Below are positions 1-10,399 of a stretch of 64,000 nucleotides of DNA, in pieces. Each line of letters starts with the position of its first letter. Position 1 is the stretch's first letter. Source of the stretch: Armigeres subalbatus (lineage: Eukaryota; Arthropoda; Insecta; Diptera; Culicidae); contig NC_085140.1 of the NCBI RefSeq assembly GCF_024139115.2, positions 158,250,452-158,314,451 of the forward strand, read 5' to 3'. A program made the translations under genes and the position numbers. The notes under the pieces were generated by a model. The model had not been told where the DNA came from and did not search any database. It saw only the letters and a program-made list of their open reading frames with translations.

Positions 1-405
1 AGGAATTTTACGACATGAAGGTGCAGGACGTACAGGATATAATTAAGGTGAGTTCTGTATTTTCTTTTGTCGAGAATTATCAAAATCAAGTTCGCATTAC
101 AACTTTAATATATGTAGTTGTGATTTTGATATGTGCTAATTCGATGAATTCATATTCCAACTATTGTCGCTCATCTCTTACAGCGCGTGAGGAACAATCT
201 GACCAAAGCTCGACAATTTCAAGATGTTTTGCGATCACACGAAGCCCGTGATCGAAACGTGGCCGAAGAGAACTACTTCAAAGTGAACACATGGTCATTC
301 TTTCAAATCATCATAATGCTGTGCGTCGGTTTTTGTCAAGTGGTAATGGTCAAAAGTTTGTTCGATACTGAGTCCAAGGCGCATAAAATCTGGACCAAAA
401 TGTAG
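1..405 (+). CDS. p24/emp24 (TMED family) cargo receptor, 3' end (partial)
   Basis: This is the C-terminal part of a p24-family (GOLD-domain) type I membrane protein; these cycle between ER and Golgi and select cargo for COPI/COPII vesicles. The gene enters from the left edge. An exon reads in frame from base 3 to 47, a GT-AG intron spans 48-183, and the last exon runs 184-405 to a TAG stop. The junction is phase 0 and joins a VQDIIK helix to RVRNNLTKARQFQ. The visible part holds the end of the membrane-proximal coiled coil (RSHEARDRNVAEENYFKVN), one transmembrane helix starting at SFFQIIIMLC, and a short cytosolic tail ending in KIWTKM. The order coiled coil, TM, short tail and the N-F-W-S spacing are diagnostic of the family. 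The tail lacks a clear KKxx signal. It resembles the TMED1/TMED5 group, but the GOLD domain lies outside the window, so the paralogue is unassigned. Confidence 0.88.
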
Positions 406-675
406 GTAAAGTTAGAATGCTTCGTTCCTTTTTCACTTCTAGGCCAGAAGTATTTTGGATCTCCAAACAAACATCAGTCAACTGCTTTCACTTCCTAATG
501 ATTTCTTATTTATAATCGAGTAGATCTAGATAACGATATGCGCTCAAAATCGGAGGAGCAATCTTATGAACGCCAAAGCAACATTAGGGTAATTGGATTG
601 ATAAATATATCATTCATTTTTAAAAAAGCTGCTTTAATTTTCAATTCGATAGAGAAATCCTATAACTATACAAAA
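406..675. other. TMED 3' flank, nothing recognised
   Basis: This AT-rich stretch after the TMED stop presumably holds its 3'UTR. No clear AATAAA signal, ORF or repeat boundary could be assigned here. Confidence 0.4.
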
Positions 676-2040
676 CATCGGATGATGTGCGTTAGTTAGT
701 TCCAGTTTCAGGGGTATATACTCGAGTCCCTTCGGAATAGAGATGGGCAAAACTGATCACTTTGATGAACGGATCAGATCTGGGACATTCATTCTAATGA
801 TCCGGATCTTTCAACCGGATTGGATCGTTAGAACTAAACGCAAGAAGAATGCAAAATAGTGAAACAATCGTCATTCAGGCTCACACTTTTGGAATGTACT
901 CACAATAACTTCACCTTCTCTTGCTTACAAGTGTATGGAGTACAAATAATGAACTTTTCATTTCATCATTTTCTTACAAATGGACAAATGATTTGCTGAT
1001 CTGGTGAACCGGATCTTTTAAAAAATGATCTACGAATCATTCATTCACTTAAGAGATCCGGATCATTTTTACGGTTCCGGATCTGAACGCCCATCTCTAC
1101 TTCGGAACGCGCAAAAGGTTGCGGCAAGGCTATTCAACATTGCGTTGGAGGGAGCAAAACGAAGGGCAGGGATTGACACGTGTTGTAAGATTTTTACGAA
1201 GTCCGTTCAGCTATTTGGCTTCGCCGACGACGTTAATGTTATGGCACCTAATTTCGATACGATGGAAGATGCTATCAGACTGAAGAGGGAAGCAAAGCAA
1301 ACCAACCTAGTTACATCAAAACATCGAAGACGGAATACATGACAGGAATAGGCTCGATAGACAACTACGTTATACATCCACCACGAGTTTGCATCGGTGC
1401 GGTGGTGACGAAATCTAGGTGGAGGGCTCACTGGTGACCTATGATAACAATACCAAGAGAAAAAATTTGAGACGCATCATGGCAGGAAATCGCACGTTCT
1501 TTGGACTGCGCAAACCGCACCGAAAATAGAGTTCACCACCGTACCAAACTGACTATCCACAATGTGCTTAATTACGGACACGAAACCTGGGGCCTCATTG
1601 CGCATCTCCTTTTGATAGCTCTTTCGTATGATAGTTTGCATGGTTTGCTCGTTGCGCAATGCCACCCCTGGACGATGCTCGTGCAGAACTAACGTGTACT
1701 TGGAGTTCTCGAAAAGATGACAGATGCAGATGACAAATGAACCACGAGTTGCACCAGTTGTCGGAAGAAACAGCTATCGTTCGCTCCGCGAAATTAGGAA
1801 AACTGTCGTGGGCCTGGCAGGTAGCCAGAATGTCGGACAGTAACCCGGTGAAAATGGTTTTCGACAACGGTTCGACGGGCACAAGAAGGCGAGGTGCTCA
1901 GCGAGCAAAGTGAAACGATTAGATGGAGGAAGACTGACTGTGGCTGGCGACGTACAGCCATGCACCGTGCTGAAAGTAGACGATTGTTATGTACTGCTTT
2001 GGCCACTCCGGCCTTAGGTTGAATGAATAAATAATAATAA
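676..2040 (+). mobile_element. RTE-clade LINE copy, 5'-truncated and degenerate
   Basis: A broken RTE LINE tail. Bases from about 676 match the reverse-transcriptase region of the fuller RTE copy near 46.46 kb (CGGATGATGTGCG..GTTTCAGGGG). After the MITE at 738-1099 the RT continues with LFNIALEGAKR, FTKSVQLFGFADDV (the FADD version of the catalytic YxDD box) and degenerate C-terminal sequence similar to the 47.2-47.6 kb region. The copy ends in the AATAAATAATAATAATG tail that also ends the 44-47.7 kb copy. It has frameshifts and stops, so it is dead. It is 5'-truncated, as is usual for target-primed insertion. Confidence 0.8.
738..1099. mobile_element. hAT-like MITE, 362 bp, 8-bp TSD CTTCGGAA
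   Basis: A non-coding element bounded by inverted ends TAGAGATGGGC / GCCCATCTCTA. It is flanked by an exact 8-bp direct repeat CTTCGGAA at 730-737 and 1100-1107. The interior is rich in GATCCGGAT/GGATCAGATC subrepeats. The host RTE sequence rejoins when the element and one TSD copy are skipped. An 8-bp TSD and TAGAGATGGGC ends fit hAT-derived MITEs; no transposase is present. Confidence 0.85.
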
Positions 2041-2057
2041 TGTACATACATAACATG

Positions 2058-2200
2058 TGGGGCCCTCCTTAGCCTATCGGTGAGACGCGTGGCTACAAAG
2101 CAAGACCATGCTGAAGGTTGCTGGGTTCGATTTCCGGTTCCGCTGTAAGCAATTTTCGGATTGGAAATTGTCTCGAATTCCTTGGGCATTAAACATATTG
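2058..2200 (+). mobile_element. Feilai-like tRNA-derived SINE, 3'-truncated and diverged
   Basis: The 5' half of the SINE family seen more fully at 43.75 and 61.34 kb. It has GCCCTCCTTAGCC, an A-box-like segment, GCAAGACCATGCTGA, the B-box GGGTTCGATTTCC, then the TTTTCGGATTGGAAATTGTC module. It loses similarity after about 2200, so the 3' domain and AAGAAG tail are missing. The Feilai name rests on my memory of that Aedes SINE family. Confidence 0.7.
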
Positions 2201-2846
2201 TGTCGAAAGGCTCTCATTTCACTACCCTAGCCAAAGTCACGGGGGTTGACGGCACTGAAGATAATATTCATCTGAGTATCATATCACATTTGGAGCACTT
2301 CAGTGCGCCTCTAACGATCCACAGTGGATCGGCTACTTTCCAGACTAAGCCCCTTGTCGTGGCCGAGCGAATATCCTTAGGACATCCGTCGAATATCTGA
2401 ATTCTCATGGGCTGTGTACTCACAAGTATGTTCTGACAGAACGAGTAGCTCTAGTGATACATAAGCGATGTACCTCATATACGGGATCGTCTATTTCTTT
2501 GTTTCGTTCTATCAATGGAGCTCATATTCGTGTGCTAATGGGCGCCTACTGTTCGAACGCCGATTGCTTCGATTTAGAAATTTAAATATCACTCAAATAA
2601 TTCATGCTTCCATTTCGTACCTTCGATTATTATTTTAACACAATCCGCTACTACCATACCCCTGATCGTATGTTTCGGCATACTTATCACGTATAGCTCT
2701 TTAAACATGGAGGATCCGCTAGGGCTCATTAGCACTTTCCAAGGGGTCGAGAAATTAACCAATTTCTCGTCAACTGGAAGTAGCGAAGCCAACGCGTGGC
2801 AACAAGTAAGATAGTTACTATGTCTGAAACTTGATTATGCATATGT
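2201..2846. other. Unassigned intergenic sequence
   Basis: Short chance ORFs only. No family match, hairpin or TSD pair was recognised. A copy of the ACTATGTCTGAAACTTGATT motif begins near 2815 and belongs to the repeat described next. Confidence 0.4.
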
Positions 2847-2884
2847 ACAACATGTGATAGATTTAGTTCGGAAAAGGTATTGGA

Positions 2885-2969
2885 GGGTAACCGCCCCTCG
2901 GTAGGCTTTGATCCCACGACCCCAGTTCGCATGACAGGTGCTTTCCCTACTAAGCTACGAAGGACCTCC
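2885..2969 (-). repeat. tRNA-like pol III promoter domain (SINE head or tRNA pseudogene)
   Basis: On the minus strand the sequence has an A-box-like TAGCTTAGTAGG and, about 35 nt later, a B-box-like GGATCAAAGCC after GGTCGTG. Both fit the pol III internal promoter consensus. A full cloverleaf with a clean acceptor stem is not evident, so this is more likely a SINE head than a functional tRNA gene. Confidence 0.45.
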
Positions 2970-3335
2970 GTCGTCCACCGCAGCTTAGCGGGTACTGATG
3001 AAACCAAATTCCCAGCAACAGGTACCAGCCGATCTCTCGCAATACATTTTCAGAACTAACTCTCTCATATGTATTTTTGTACACATGCCAACCAAGTAGG
3101 ATGAGTATTTAGTATTGTCCGGCTCCTACACACTTGCCTTATCGGCAACGGCGCTCAATGAAGTAGGGTTGTGTGAGGTTGTGCCAGTTTGGTCGTCAGA
3201 TCCCGACCCGACCACACAAGCGAAGAGAGATCGCCACTCGAGTTCAGTACATTCAAAGTTAATTGCCTATATGCCGGGTATTAAGCCACCCGGAGTGGAA
3301 ATTAATTACTATGTCTGAAACTTGATTATGCATAT

Positions 3336-4226
3336 TAGAGTGGGGCGCAGTTGTATGGAAAAACGCAAACTTCGTCCGATCAAGTGAGATCAAGGTTTTT
3401 CTGAATCGTTTTGGGACCCCAATCAACTGTGCAAAATATGGGCTCGATTGGTTGCAACCTCGCATGCCGCATCGCGTTTTAAATTTACATGGAGATTAGT
3501 ATGGGAAAACGTACTTTTTTACATTTTTACTCTTAGCGGCTTCAATTTATCATCAATCACGTGACTCAATACGTTAGCATCTAGTCTGGAAGATGCTGAA
3601 AGACTTTGCCGAAGAAGGTACGTAACTGAAAGGTGTACAAAAAATGTTATTACGTTTCGAAAATTGATTGTGTAAACCATATGCAAGAAATCAATGTTTC
3701 TGCCAGCACTACCCGACAACCTATGGTTATCGAAGGGCAAAACTCATCTTCCTTCTCGTCGGATTTTTTTCTTTGTGAAATGATTCCGGATAGCTCCCAT
3801 TAGCTCTAAAGACCTATAAGATCAATTATTTTGTAATAACACTCAGTTAAATTATTGGTCTACGTAGTACGGCAGTGCTGGCAGAATAAACTATTTTTTG
3901 CATATGGTTTGAACACTCAATGTTCTAAGCGTTATAACTTTTTTCGTGGACGTTCCAGCAACGTGCCTTCTTCAGCAAAGTTTTTCGGCATCCTTTGGGT
4001 TATACTTTAACGCAATGTGCCACTTGGTTTACGATGAACTGAAGCCTCTAGTAGTAGAAATGCAAAAATATACGTTCTCCCATACTAATTTCCATACAAA
4101 CTTCAAACGCGATGCGGAAAGCGAGGAAGCAACCAATCGGTCCCAAATTCTGCACAGTTGTTCAGGACCCAGAATGGCTTCGAAAAACCATTGATTTGAA
4201 AAAAAAGACCCAGACGCCCCACTCTA
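3336..4226. mobile_element. hAT-like long-TIR MITE, 891 bp, 8-bp TSD ATGCATAT
   Basis: Ends TAGAGTGGGGCG / CGCCCCACTCTA, flanked by exact 8-bp repeats ATGCATAT at 3328-3335 and 4227-4234. Long imperfect inverted arms extend inward, for example the CGCATCGCGTTT.. near 3470 against the ..AAACGCGATGCGG near 4110. The short ORFs inside lie in the palindromic arms and are not credible proteins. It shares TAGAGTG ends and TSD length with the 27851-28510 element. Confidence 0.85.
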
Positions 4227-4303
4227 ATGCATATGTACAACATATGATACACCGAAGGGGCGGTTACCCTCCAATACCTTTTCCGAACTAAATCTATCAC
4301 ATG

Positions 4304-6085
4304 TCAATCTTGTCGAAGGCAGCTTAAAGGTCAGTGTAGATGACGTCGACTTGTTTATTCTGTTCCATCCCTGTAACGCAAGTACTGGTGAAGTCCAGCA
4401 GGTTTGTCACAACAGACCTTCCAGGAAAGAAGCCATGCTGATCTGTCGAAATGTAATTTCTCTGAAGATGACCTGGTGTAGTATAATTTCGAACAGTTTC
4501 GACGTCGCAGATAAGCTTGTGATGCCTCGGTAATTCTTCACCGAGTTCTTTACATCCCGGCGGTCTCCAGCTTTGAACATGTAGGGGGAACATGCTTCCA
4601 AATGGCGGGAAATTTGCCTTGATGAAAGGATCGGTTGAAAATTGCCGCAAGATGTTTGGCTAAGGCTGCAGAACATTTGCAAAACAGAACGGCGGGTATG
4701 CCATCAGCTCCAGGGGATAAAGAACTCTTTAGTTGCCTTGATGCTGCGATGACCATATCCTCTGTTACTTCAAACGTTGTTAAACTTATGAAGTCTAAAG
4801 GCACATCACCGGATGCATTCTCAGCTTCACTATCGCTTGCTTCATCGTCTTCGAAAACTGACGCGAAGTGTTCCGCAAATAGTTCACTTGCCTCTGCGTT
4901 GCTCGTGGCTTCCTTCTCATTGAGATACACGTTAGCCGGAATGGTTGAGGTTTTCCTTTTACCGTTTACGAAACTCCAAAAGCTCCGAGGATTTCGTCGT
5001 AAATTCATCTGAACTTTTGTTACATGTGACTTGTACAAATAGCCATTCAGCCTACAAAATGCTGTACTTGCGCGCTTAAAATTTAGTTTATTCTCTCCCG
5101 TTTTACACCTTCTTAATTTGCGTTGAGCGGAATTTCTCTCTTTTTTCAACCGGTGAAGCAACGGGGTACTCCAAGGAGGCTTCAAACGACGTCTCATGCG
5201 TGGCACATTCGACTCCAGCCAATGAGTAATGACGCCACAGAAGCGTACAGTCATTTCGTCAACATCAGTGCACTCTAATATGTCGTTCCAATCCTCACTA
5301 GAAAGGAACTGTAGGAGCATTGCGTAGTCAGTTTTCTCGTATTACATCATTGTTTGCCGATTCATCTGAATTTACTGGCGAATGATGAATAGCGGGTAGA
5401 GATAAAGATAAAGGAGGGTGATGGGAATCAATTGCCAAGAGTGGTACCCCAAGCAACCAGAAGTTCAGATTTTACTTAAATTTACTCTTAACCGAACTAA
5501 TTGGTTCACTATGGTTTACATCAAGTTCCAAGCATCCTTAACGGAACTTTAAAGTTCACTTAAAGTTCCGTTACATACAAAAAATTACTTAAAATGAGAG
5601 CTGATTAAGCCAAAATAGCCCTTCTTATCCGAACTTCTGGTTGCTTGGGACAACTGACTCTTCAATTTCAATTATGTTATCGACGTTATAGAACACAAGA
5701 TCAAGCGTGCGTTCATTTTGGTGTTGCGCTGACTTAGATTGACAAAATCCATTCCGTCAAGAATAGCTACACCAGCAGCATTCAACGAGGATGTTTCTGA
5801 GATGCTGAGCACGTGAGCTACGGTTAACTATTGTAATCGAGGTTAATTATAGTCACCACAAACAAGAACACTGTCAGCTTTGTTGCATAGCTCTCTAATG
5901 GAAGCAACATGTGCTTATGGAAGCCTACATCTCGACTACGGTCCGGAGGGATATACACAACGGCCATATTGATCCTACGCCCTTTCACGCTCGCAGAAAC
6001 ACAAACCTGTTCAAGCATTCTTCCATGTTCGAGAGATATCAACGAAGATGGAACAGCTGTGCCGTTCTCAAGAAACACGCAAGTT
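4304..6085 (-). mobile_element. Non-LTR retrotransposon fragment (CR1/Jockey-group LINE), endonuclease to mid-RT
   Basis: Read on the minus strand from about 6085, an APE endonuclease fragment comes first (INMAVVYIPPDRS). The linker and RT start follow, with the longest open stretch at 5320-4550: PPWSTPLLHRLKKERNS, NPRSFWSFVNGKRKTS, LSPGADGIPAVLF. The RT continues in other frames with HGFFPGRSVVTNLLDFTS and DVIYTDL, up to an AFDKI-like box at about 4304. Everything 3' of that box, including the YxDD box, is absent, so the copy is truncated at both ends and frameshifted. A 202-bp MITE sits at 5448-5649. CR1/Jockey-group placement is by motif style; the exact clade is unresolved. Confidence 0.75.
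5448..5649. mobile_element. Palindromic MITE, CCCAAG...CTTGGG ends, 2-bp TSD
   Basis: Starts CCCAAGCAACCAGAAGTTC and ends with its reverse complement GAACTTCTGGTTGCTTGGG. It interrupts the minus-strand LINE fragment. The flanks GGTAC / ACAAC suggest a 2-bp duplication (AC). It is a relative of the 106-bp element at 40459-40564. Confidence 0.75.
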
Positions 6086-6625
6086 TGACCAGAAGCTCAT
6101 GGCAAACGTGTGGTGATCGAAAGGTAGAAGCAGCACTACGAGGAACATTCAAATGGCGCTGAGAGTATAGGCAAGTCAAGGCAGCGGAGGAGATGACTAC
6201 GTCAGTTCAGCGGACGATGGAAGCCAACCAGCCCCCACCTTGAGGGAAATTAAGGATGCCATCCAACAGCTAAAGAGCAATAAAACAGTTGGTATGGATG
6301 GTATCGGAGTTGAGCTCATCTAAGTGCGCCCGGAAAGCTGGCCACTTACCTGCACAAACTGGTTGTTAGAATCTGGGAAATGGTACCGCTACCGGAAGAG
6401 TGAAAGGAAAGTGTCATATGCCTCATCTACAAGAAAGGCGACAAGCTGGAGTGTGAGAACTTCCGAGCGATCACCATCCTTAATGCCGCCTACAAAGTGA
6501 TATCCCAGATCATCTTCCGTCGTCTGTCACCATTAGTGAATGAGTTCGTGGGAATGTTATCAAGCCGGCTTCGTTGACGGCCGCTCGACAATGGATCAAA
6601 TCCTCAAAAATGCCATGAATACCAG

Positions 6626-6892
6626 TGTGCCTTTCCGTTTTATAAGGAATAATCCAACGCTGATGGTTTATCGTAAATGTCCAAAATGGCGACTTACCTA
6701 TTCGTGTGTTGCCGGAAACGATGTTGCTGCTCAACTGACGCTTGATCTTGCTTTCGCGCGTGTCGCCTTCGCGTTATGTCGACTTGACGCTGTGGCGATT
6801 CAACCAAGGTTATTGAATGGAAAGGTGCTACCATTCAGCACAATGTACACAGTCGCGTGTGGGCTATTAATAACTCTAATGCACATCACACA
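6626..6892 (-). repeat. 3' LTR of the gypsy element (267 bp)
   Basis: Same length as the 13270-13536 copy. Starts TGTGTGATGTGC and ends GGAAAGGCACA on the minus strand. Preceded on that strand by a purine-rich tract. Confidence 0.93.
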
Positions 6893-6906
6893 TCTTCCCC
6901 CTTCTC
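6893..6906 (-). other. Polypurine tract (plus-strand primer)
   Basis: The minus strand reads GAGAAGGGGGAAGA immediately upstream of the 3' LTR, the expected position and composition for second-strand priming. Confidence 0.8.
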
Positions 6907-7769
6907 GAAAAAAAAGTGTTAAACCCGCATTTAAATAATGTATAAGCTTTATTTTATCGTTTGACCTTAATGCGCAAAATTTTACTACAATTGAGATTGC
7001 TGACAGCTCACATCGGCTGGCCCAGCTGATTCCAAACTCGATGAAAATAATAACAAATAGCCGTCAGAACAGTTAACCCAGATGGTGCAATTGTTCACGA
7101 GCCTGCATTTCCAGTCACAGGGCTTAAAATTTGATTAATTTTACCAGGTGGGATGACTGAGTTGAAGTTTGTTTGTTGTTGTTTTCATCGAGTTCTGCGG
7201 AAGAACCCCAATGATAATAAAATGGTTACCGGTTTTTCCGTAATTTTCACACCGGGCTTAGCAACCTCTATTACGTTTCCGTGTACTATTTGTGCAGATT
7301 CATCCATATATTTTTCATGAGGTAATCTGTCTCGTGACATTTTTGACAGAGTTATGTGACGTATACACGTATATGCGACAGCCGGAGATTTAGAGGAAAA
7401 CAAACTAATTTTTTTATGAAATGACACCACTTTGCTTGGTACGGCATTGTATTTTCATCAGAAATATTTATGAAACTTCGCTACCAGGATATCCGTATTG
7501 ACTTATGCATGAATTGAATGTAAACAAAAGTTGTAACGCTAAATTCAAAGAAAAAATGAACCCTTGTTTGCCTTGCTTCTCTTTTTATTTAAATAAAACC
7601 TCAGGTGAAAACAAAATAAAGTGCTTAAAAGTAAGTAAAAATGGTAATTCCCTCCATTGAATAAAAACAAATCCCTCTTTTCTACAGGAAACGCAGTGTT
7701 TACTCCAGGGATAAGGAATTTCAATAGGGTATGAAAGATCAACATATGCTTTCCACAAGACTACTTATC

Positions 7770-9080
7770 CTAATCTGCTACAGACCGGATGTAATCCGAC
7801 AAATAGTTCGGGGCATTCCTTTTCCGATTCGGTAGAGAAGTATTTGCATCGGAACTTACCAGTTCATTATTTGAAGTATTTGTTTCCTTCTTTCGCCAAT
7901 GGGATACTTTCCTGGTCTGCGAAATGTGACGCTTCAGTATTTGACCTTCATCGTTGTTAAGTGTTAAGCTGCCATTCCTGTCTTCGGTTACAGTATACCT
8001 TCTTGGAGAAAACCGCGATTCCCCTTTCCCTCGCATGTTCCTCTCCACTATTACTACATCGCCTGGCTTTACTCGACTAGGTCGCGCTCCTCGTCTTTTG
8101 TCCTCTCTTTCCTTTGCTGCTAGCTTAGCATCTCGATCCCTTCTGGACAATAACTCCTCATCAATTGTAACTTTTTCAAAGTCAATCAGCGGTAGACCTC
8201 GTTTGACCTTCCGTCCTAGCATGATTTCTTCTGGTGGTAACTTTGTCACGCTATGAGTCGCAGCATTATGTGCATGGATCGCTGCGCGAAGCTCCTCGAT
8301 GTAATTAGTTTTATTCGTAGCTGCATTTGTCATGGCTCGATTTATAACCTTCATATAGCTCTCCACAAGCCCGTTTTGCTGGGGAAACAACGGGGTGGAG
8401 AAGACTGCTGTGATTGATCGCTCTGTACAGTAACGCCTATATTCTTCGCCATTAAAGGGCGGTCCGTTGTCCGTTTTTATCGTCTGAGGAAATCCTTCTC
8501 TTTCGAAAACCTCTTCCAATACTCTTTTTGTGTTCTCAAAACTTGTTGTTTTGACCGGGCGAGCAATCAGATATCTCGATCGGTAATCAACGATTACAAG
8601 TATAGATACTCCATTGAATTTAACATACGGACCATTGAAATCTAACGCGATGGTCTCCCACACCGCCTTTGGGGCCATGATACGCTGCATCGGGGTGGGT
8701 TTTTCCGGTCTACCGTTTATTGCGCAAGCCGAACACGATTCCACCCACTTTTCAGTGTCAACTGCCATGTTGGGCCACCATACACGTTGGCGCAAGATGC
8801 TCTTCTGTTTGGCCGCAGAAGGGTGTCCTTGATGTGATATTTCTAGCACTCGTTGCTGTAAAGCTTCAGGAATAACAACACACCCCGTTTTCACTACCAT
8901 GCCATCACGAGTAGACAAATCTTTCTCAAGAAGTTGATATTTTCGTAGTTGAGCCGGCCATATCTCTGAATGTAGAGCATCAATAACAGCTTGGAGAGTG
9001 CGATCGTCTGTTGTGGCTATCTTGATTTCCTCGTCAGTAATGAATTCAACGCTGTTTGCTTCAATGCTGCAATTTCCCAT
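7770..9080 (-). CDS. gypsy integrase region of pol
   Basis: An open frame of 436 codons. An HHCC-type zinc-binding N-terminus is seen around residues 80-120 (SHQGHPSAAK, then CSACAING). The DDE catalytic core follows with D in ALDFNGPY, D in IKTDNGPPFNGEEY and E in QQNGLVESY, in the usual order. The C-terminal part has the GDVVIVERN / RYTVTEDRNG GPF-like module typical of gypsy integrases and a basic tail. It integrates the cDNA into the host genome. This frame overlaps the RT-RNase H frame by 64 bp in a different phase: homology passes from one to the other near 9060, which points to a frameshift mutation and not a designed overlap. No chromodomain and no downstream env. Confidence 0.9.
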   Translation of the reverse strand: MGNCSIEANSVEFITDEEIKIATTDDRTLQAVIDALHSEIWPAQLRKYQLLEKDLSTRDGMVVKTGCVVIPEALQQRVLEISHQGHPSAAKQKSILRQRVWWPNMAVDTEKWVESCSACAINGRPEKPTPMQRIMAPKAVWETIALDFNGPYVKFNGVSILVIVDYRSRYLIARPVKTTSFENTKRVLEEVFEREGFPQTIKTDNGPPFNGEEYRRYCTERSITAVFSTPLFPQQNGLVESYMKVINRAMTNAATNKTNYIEELRAAIHAHNAATHSVTKLPPEEIMLGRKVKRGLPLIDFEKVTIDEELLSRRDRDAKLAAKEREDKRRGARPSRVKPGDVVIVERNMRGKGESRFSPRRYTVTEDRNGSLTLNNDEGQILKRHISQTRKVSHWRKKETNTSNNELVSSDANTSLPNRKRNAPNYLSDYIRSVAD

Positions 9081-10399
9081 GGACTCGAGTTGTCATTGAA
9101 TGGTTTGTCGTTGCCAACGTACAATCGTGAAGAAGAATCTGCAATATTTTCTGATCCTCGAACATATTCAACAGAATAGCTGTAAGGACTTAGTCTTAAT
9201 GCCCACCCGTCAGCACGCGTTAACGCTCTTTTAGACTCTTCTCGGGTTCGATTGAGTATAAACGAAACCCCTTGTGCATCTGTACGCAGTGTAAAATGTC
9301 GGCCAAGCAAGAAATATGAAAAATGCTCGACCGCCCAGACGGCTCCGAGAGCCTCACGTTGGTTTTGAGCATACTTCTTCTCAGTTACAGTCAATGATTT
9401 AGATGCAAAACTGATGATTCTTTTACGCCCATGTACGTCCTCCTGCACTAATACGGCACCTAGCGCAATTGGTGAAGCATCCGTATATAGGATCGTCTTA
9501 TCGTCCTCGGAAAAGAAGCCCAGCGAAACACAGCAATGTACTATTCTCTCCTTCACCGCTGCAAATGCCTTGCTTTGCTGTGGTCCCCATATCCACGATT
9601 TAGCTTTAACGACCTCCCATAGGGGGCTGGTAATGTCTGCGAAATTCCTCACATGGGGACCGATAAATGAGGCCAAGCCTAGGAAACTGCGTAGCTCAGA
9701 TATTGTGGCAGGTTCACGAAAATCACGTATGCTTTTTATTTTAGCGTCCTCTACGTGAAAACCTTCTTCGTCAAGTCTATGGCCCAATAAATCAATACAA
9801 GTTCTGTCAAACTCACACTTTGTGGTGTTCAACGTTAAGTTGTTCGCTCTCAATATTTCCAATGTTTTGCTAACTGTTTTCCGTAAACTCTCAAGACAGT
9901 CCGCAAATATGAGGATGTCGTCGATATATACGATCTTGTTTTCCATGTCCTTGAGTATCCGAGTCATTTCTCGTTGGAAGATTTCGGGGGCACAATTCAC
10001 CCCGAACATCAACCTAGTGAACCGGTACATTCCTGTGAATGATTTGCATAGTTTAATTGTTAATGTGAAAATTAATCTATCGTATATATCTGAACCGTTA
10101 CTATTCGCATACATACCATTTTCTGTTAGAAATGTAGTTAGATCGCGAGATTCATTATGCAGTTCTAGGTGGTAGAATGCGTTGCTAAGGTCCAGTTTGG
10201 TAAAGTATTTTGAACCATGGAGCTTCACCTTCATTTCCTCGATCAAAGGAAGCCGGAAGTATTCTCGGTTTATTGCCTTGTTTGGTGCCCGCATATTCAC
10301 AACCAACCTAAAGTCATCCTTTCCTTTGGCCACTGCAGACATCCCGCTAATCCAGTTCGGTGCACCTGTAACCTTCTCGATGATATCTTGCGATTCCAT
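9017..10399 (-). CDS. gypsy reverse transcriptase-RNase H region of pol
   Basis: The open part of RT and RNase H. RT motifs in order are FRLVVNMRAPNKAI, KYFTKLDLSNAFYHLELH, RLMFGVNCAPEIFQ, the catalytic VYIDDILIFAD (YxDD box) and DLLGHRL. The RNase H domain starts near ILYTDASPIALGAVL, followed by EALGAVWAVEHF and RTDAQGVSFILN. The enzyme copies element RNA into cDNA. Between ENGM and YRFTRL lies an in-frame extra segment of 28 residues (about 10034-10117) that this RT region normally lacks. Upstream, the frame is broken around 10400-10700. The frame ends about 20 codons past the shift into the integrase frame. Confidence 0.9.
   Translation of the reverse strand: MESQDIIEKVTGAPNWISGMSAVAKGKDDFRLVVNMRAPNKAINREYFRLPLIEEMKVKLHGSKYFTKLDLSNAFYHLELHNESRDLTTFLTENGMYANSNGSDIYDRLIFTLTIKLCKSFTGMYRFTRLMFGVNCAPEIFQREMTRILKDMENKIVYIDDILIFADCLESLRKTVSKTLEILRANNLTLNTTKCEFDRTCIDLLGHRLDEEGFHVEDAKIKSIRDFREPATISELRSFLGLASFIGPHVRNFADITSPLWEVVKAKSWIWGPQQSKAFAAVKERIVHCCVSLGFFSEDDKTILYTDASPIALGAVLVQEDVHGRKRIISFASKSLTVTEKKYAQNQREALGAVWAVEHFSYFLLGRHFTLRTDAQGVSFILNRTREESKRALTRADGWALRLSPYSYSVEYVRGSENIADSSSRLYVGNDKPFNDNSSPWEIAALKQTALNSLLTRKSR

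Larger units (their letters stand above)
2847..4303. repeat. Composite repeat with roughly 50-bp inverted arms, carrying a tRNA-like domain and interrupted by a MITE
   Basis: The left arm (about 2847-2902: ATGTGATAGATTTAGTTCGG, ..GGAGGGTAACCGCCCC) recurs as its reverse complement at about 4254-4303, almost base for base. A second motif (ACTATGTCTGAAACTTGATT, then ATGCATATGTACAACAT) occurs directly repeated near 2815-2855 and again around 3307-4250. The second copy is split by the 3336-4226 MITE. The layout suggests an older terminal-inverted or rearranged element. The right arm abuts the LINE fragment at about 4304. No coding potential is apparent. Confidence 0.6.

Noticed and set aside
2885..2969. 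Functional tRNA gene
   Set aside because: No clean cloverleaf or acceptor stem; only the A and B boxes are convincing.
6626..7770. Possible env gene downstream of gypsy integrase
   Set aside because: Only short frames lie between integrase and the PPT/LTR; no signal peptide or TM pattern.
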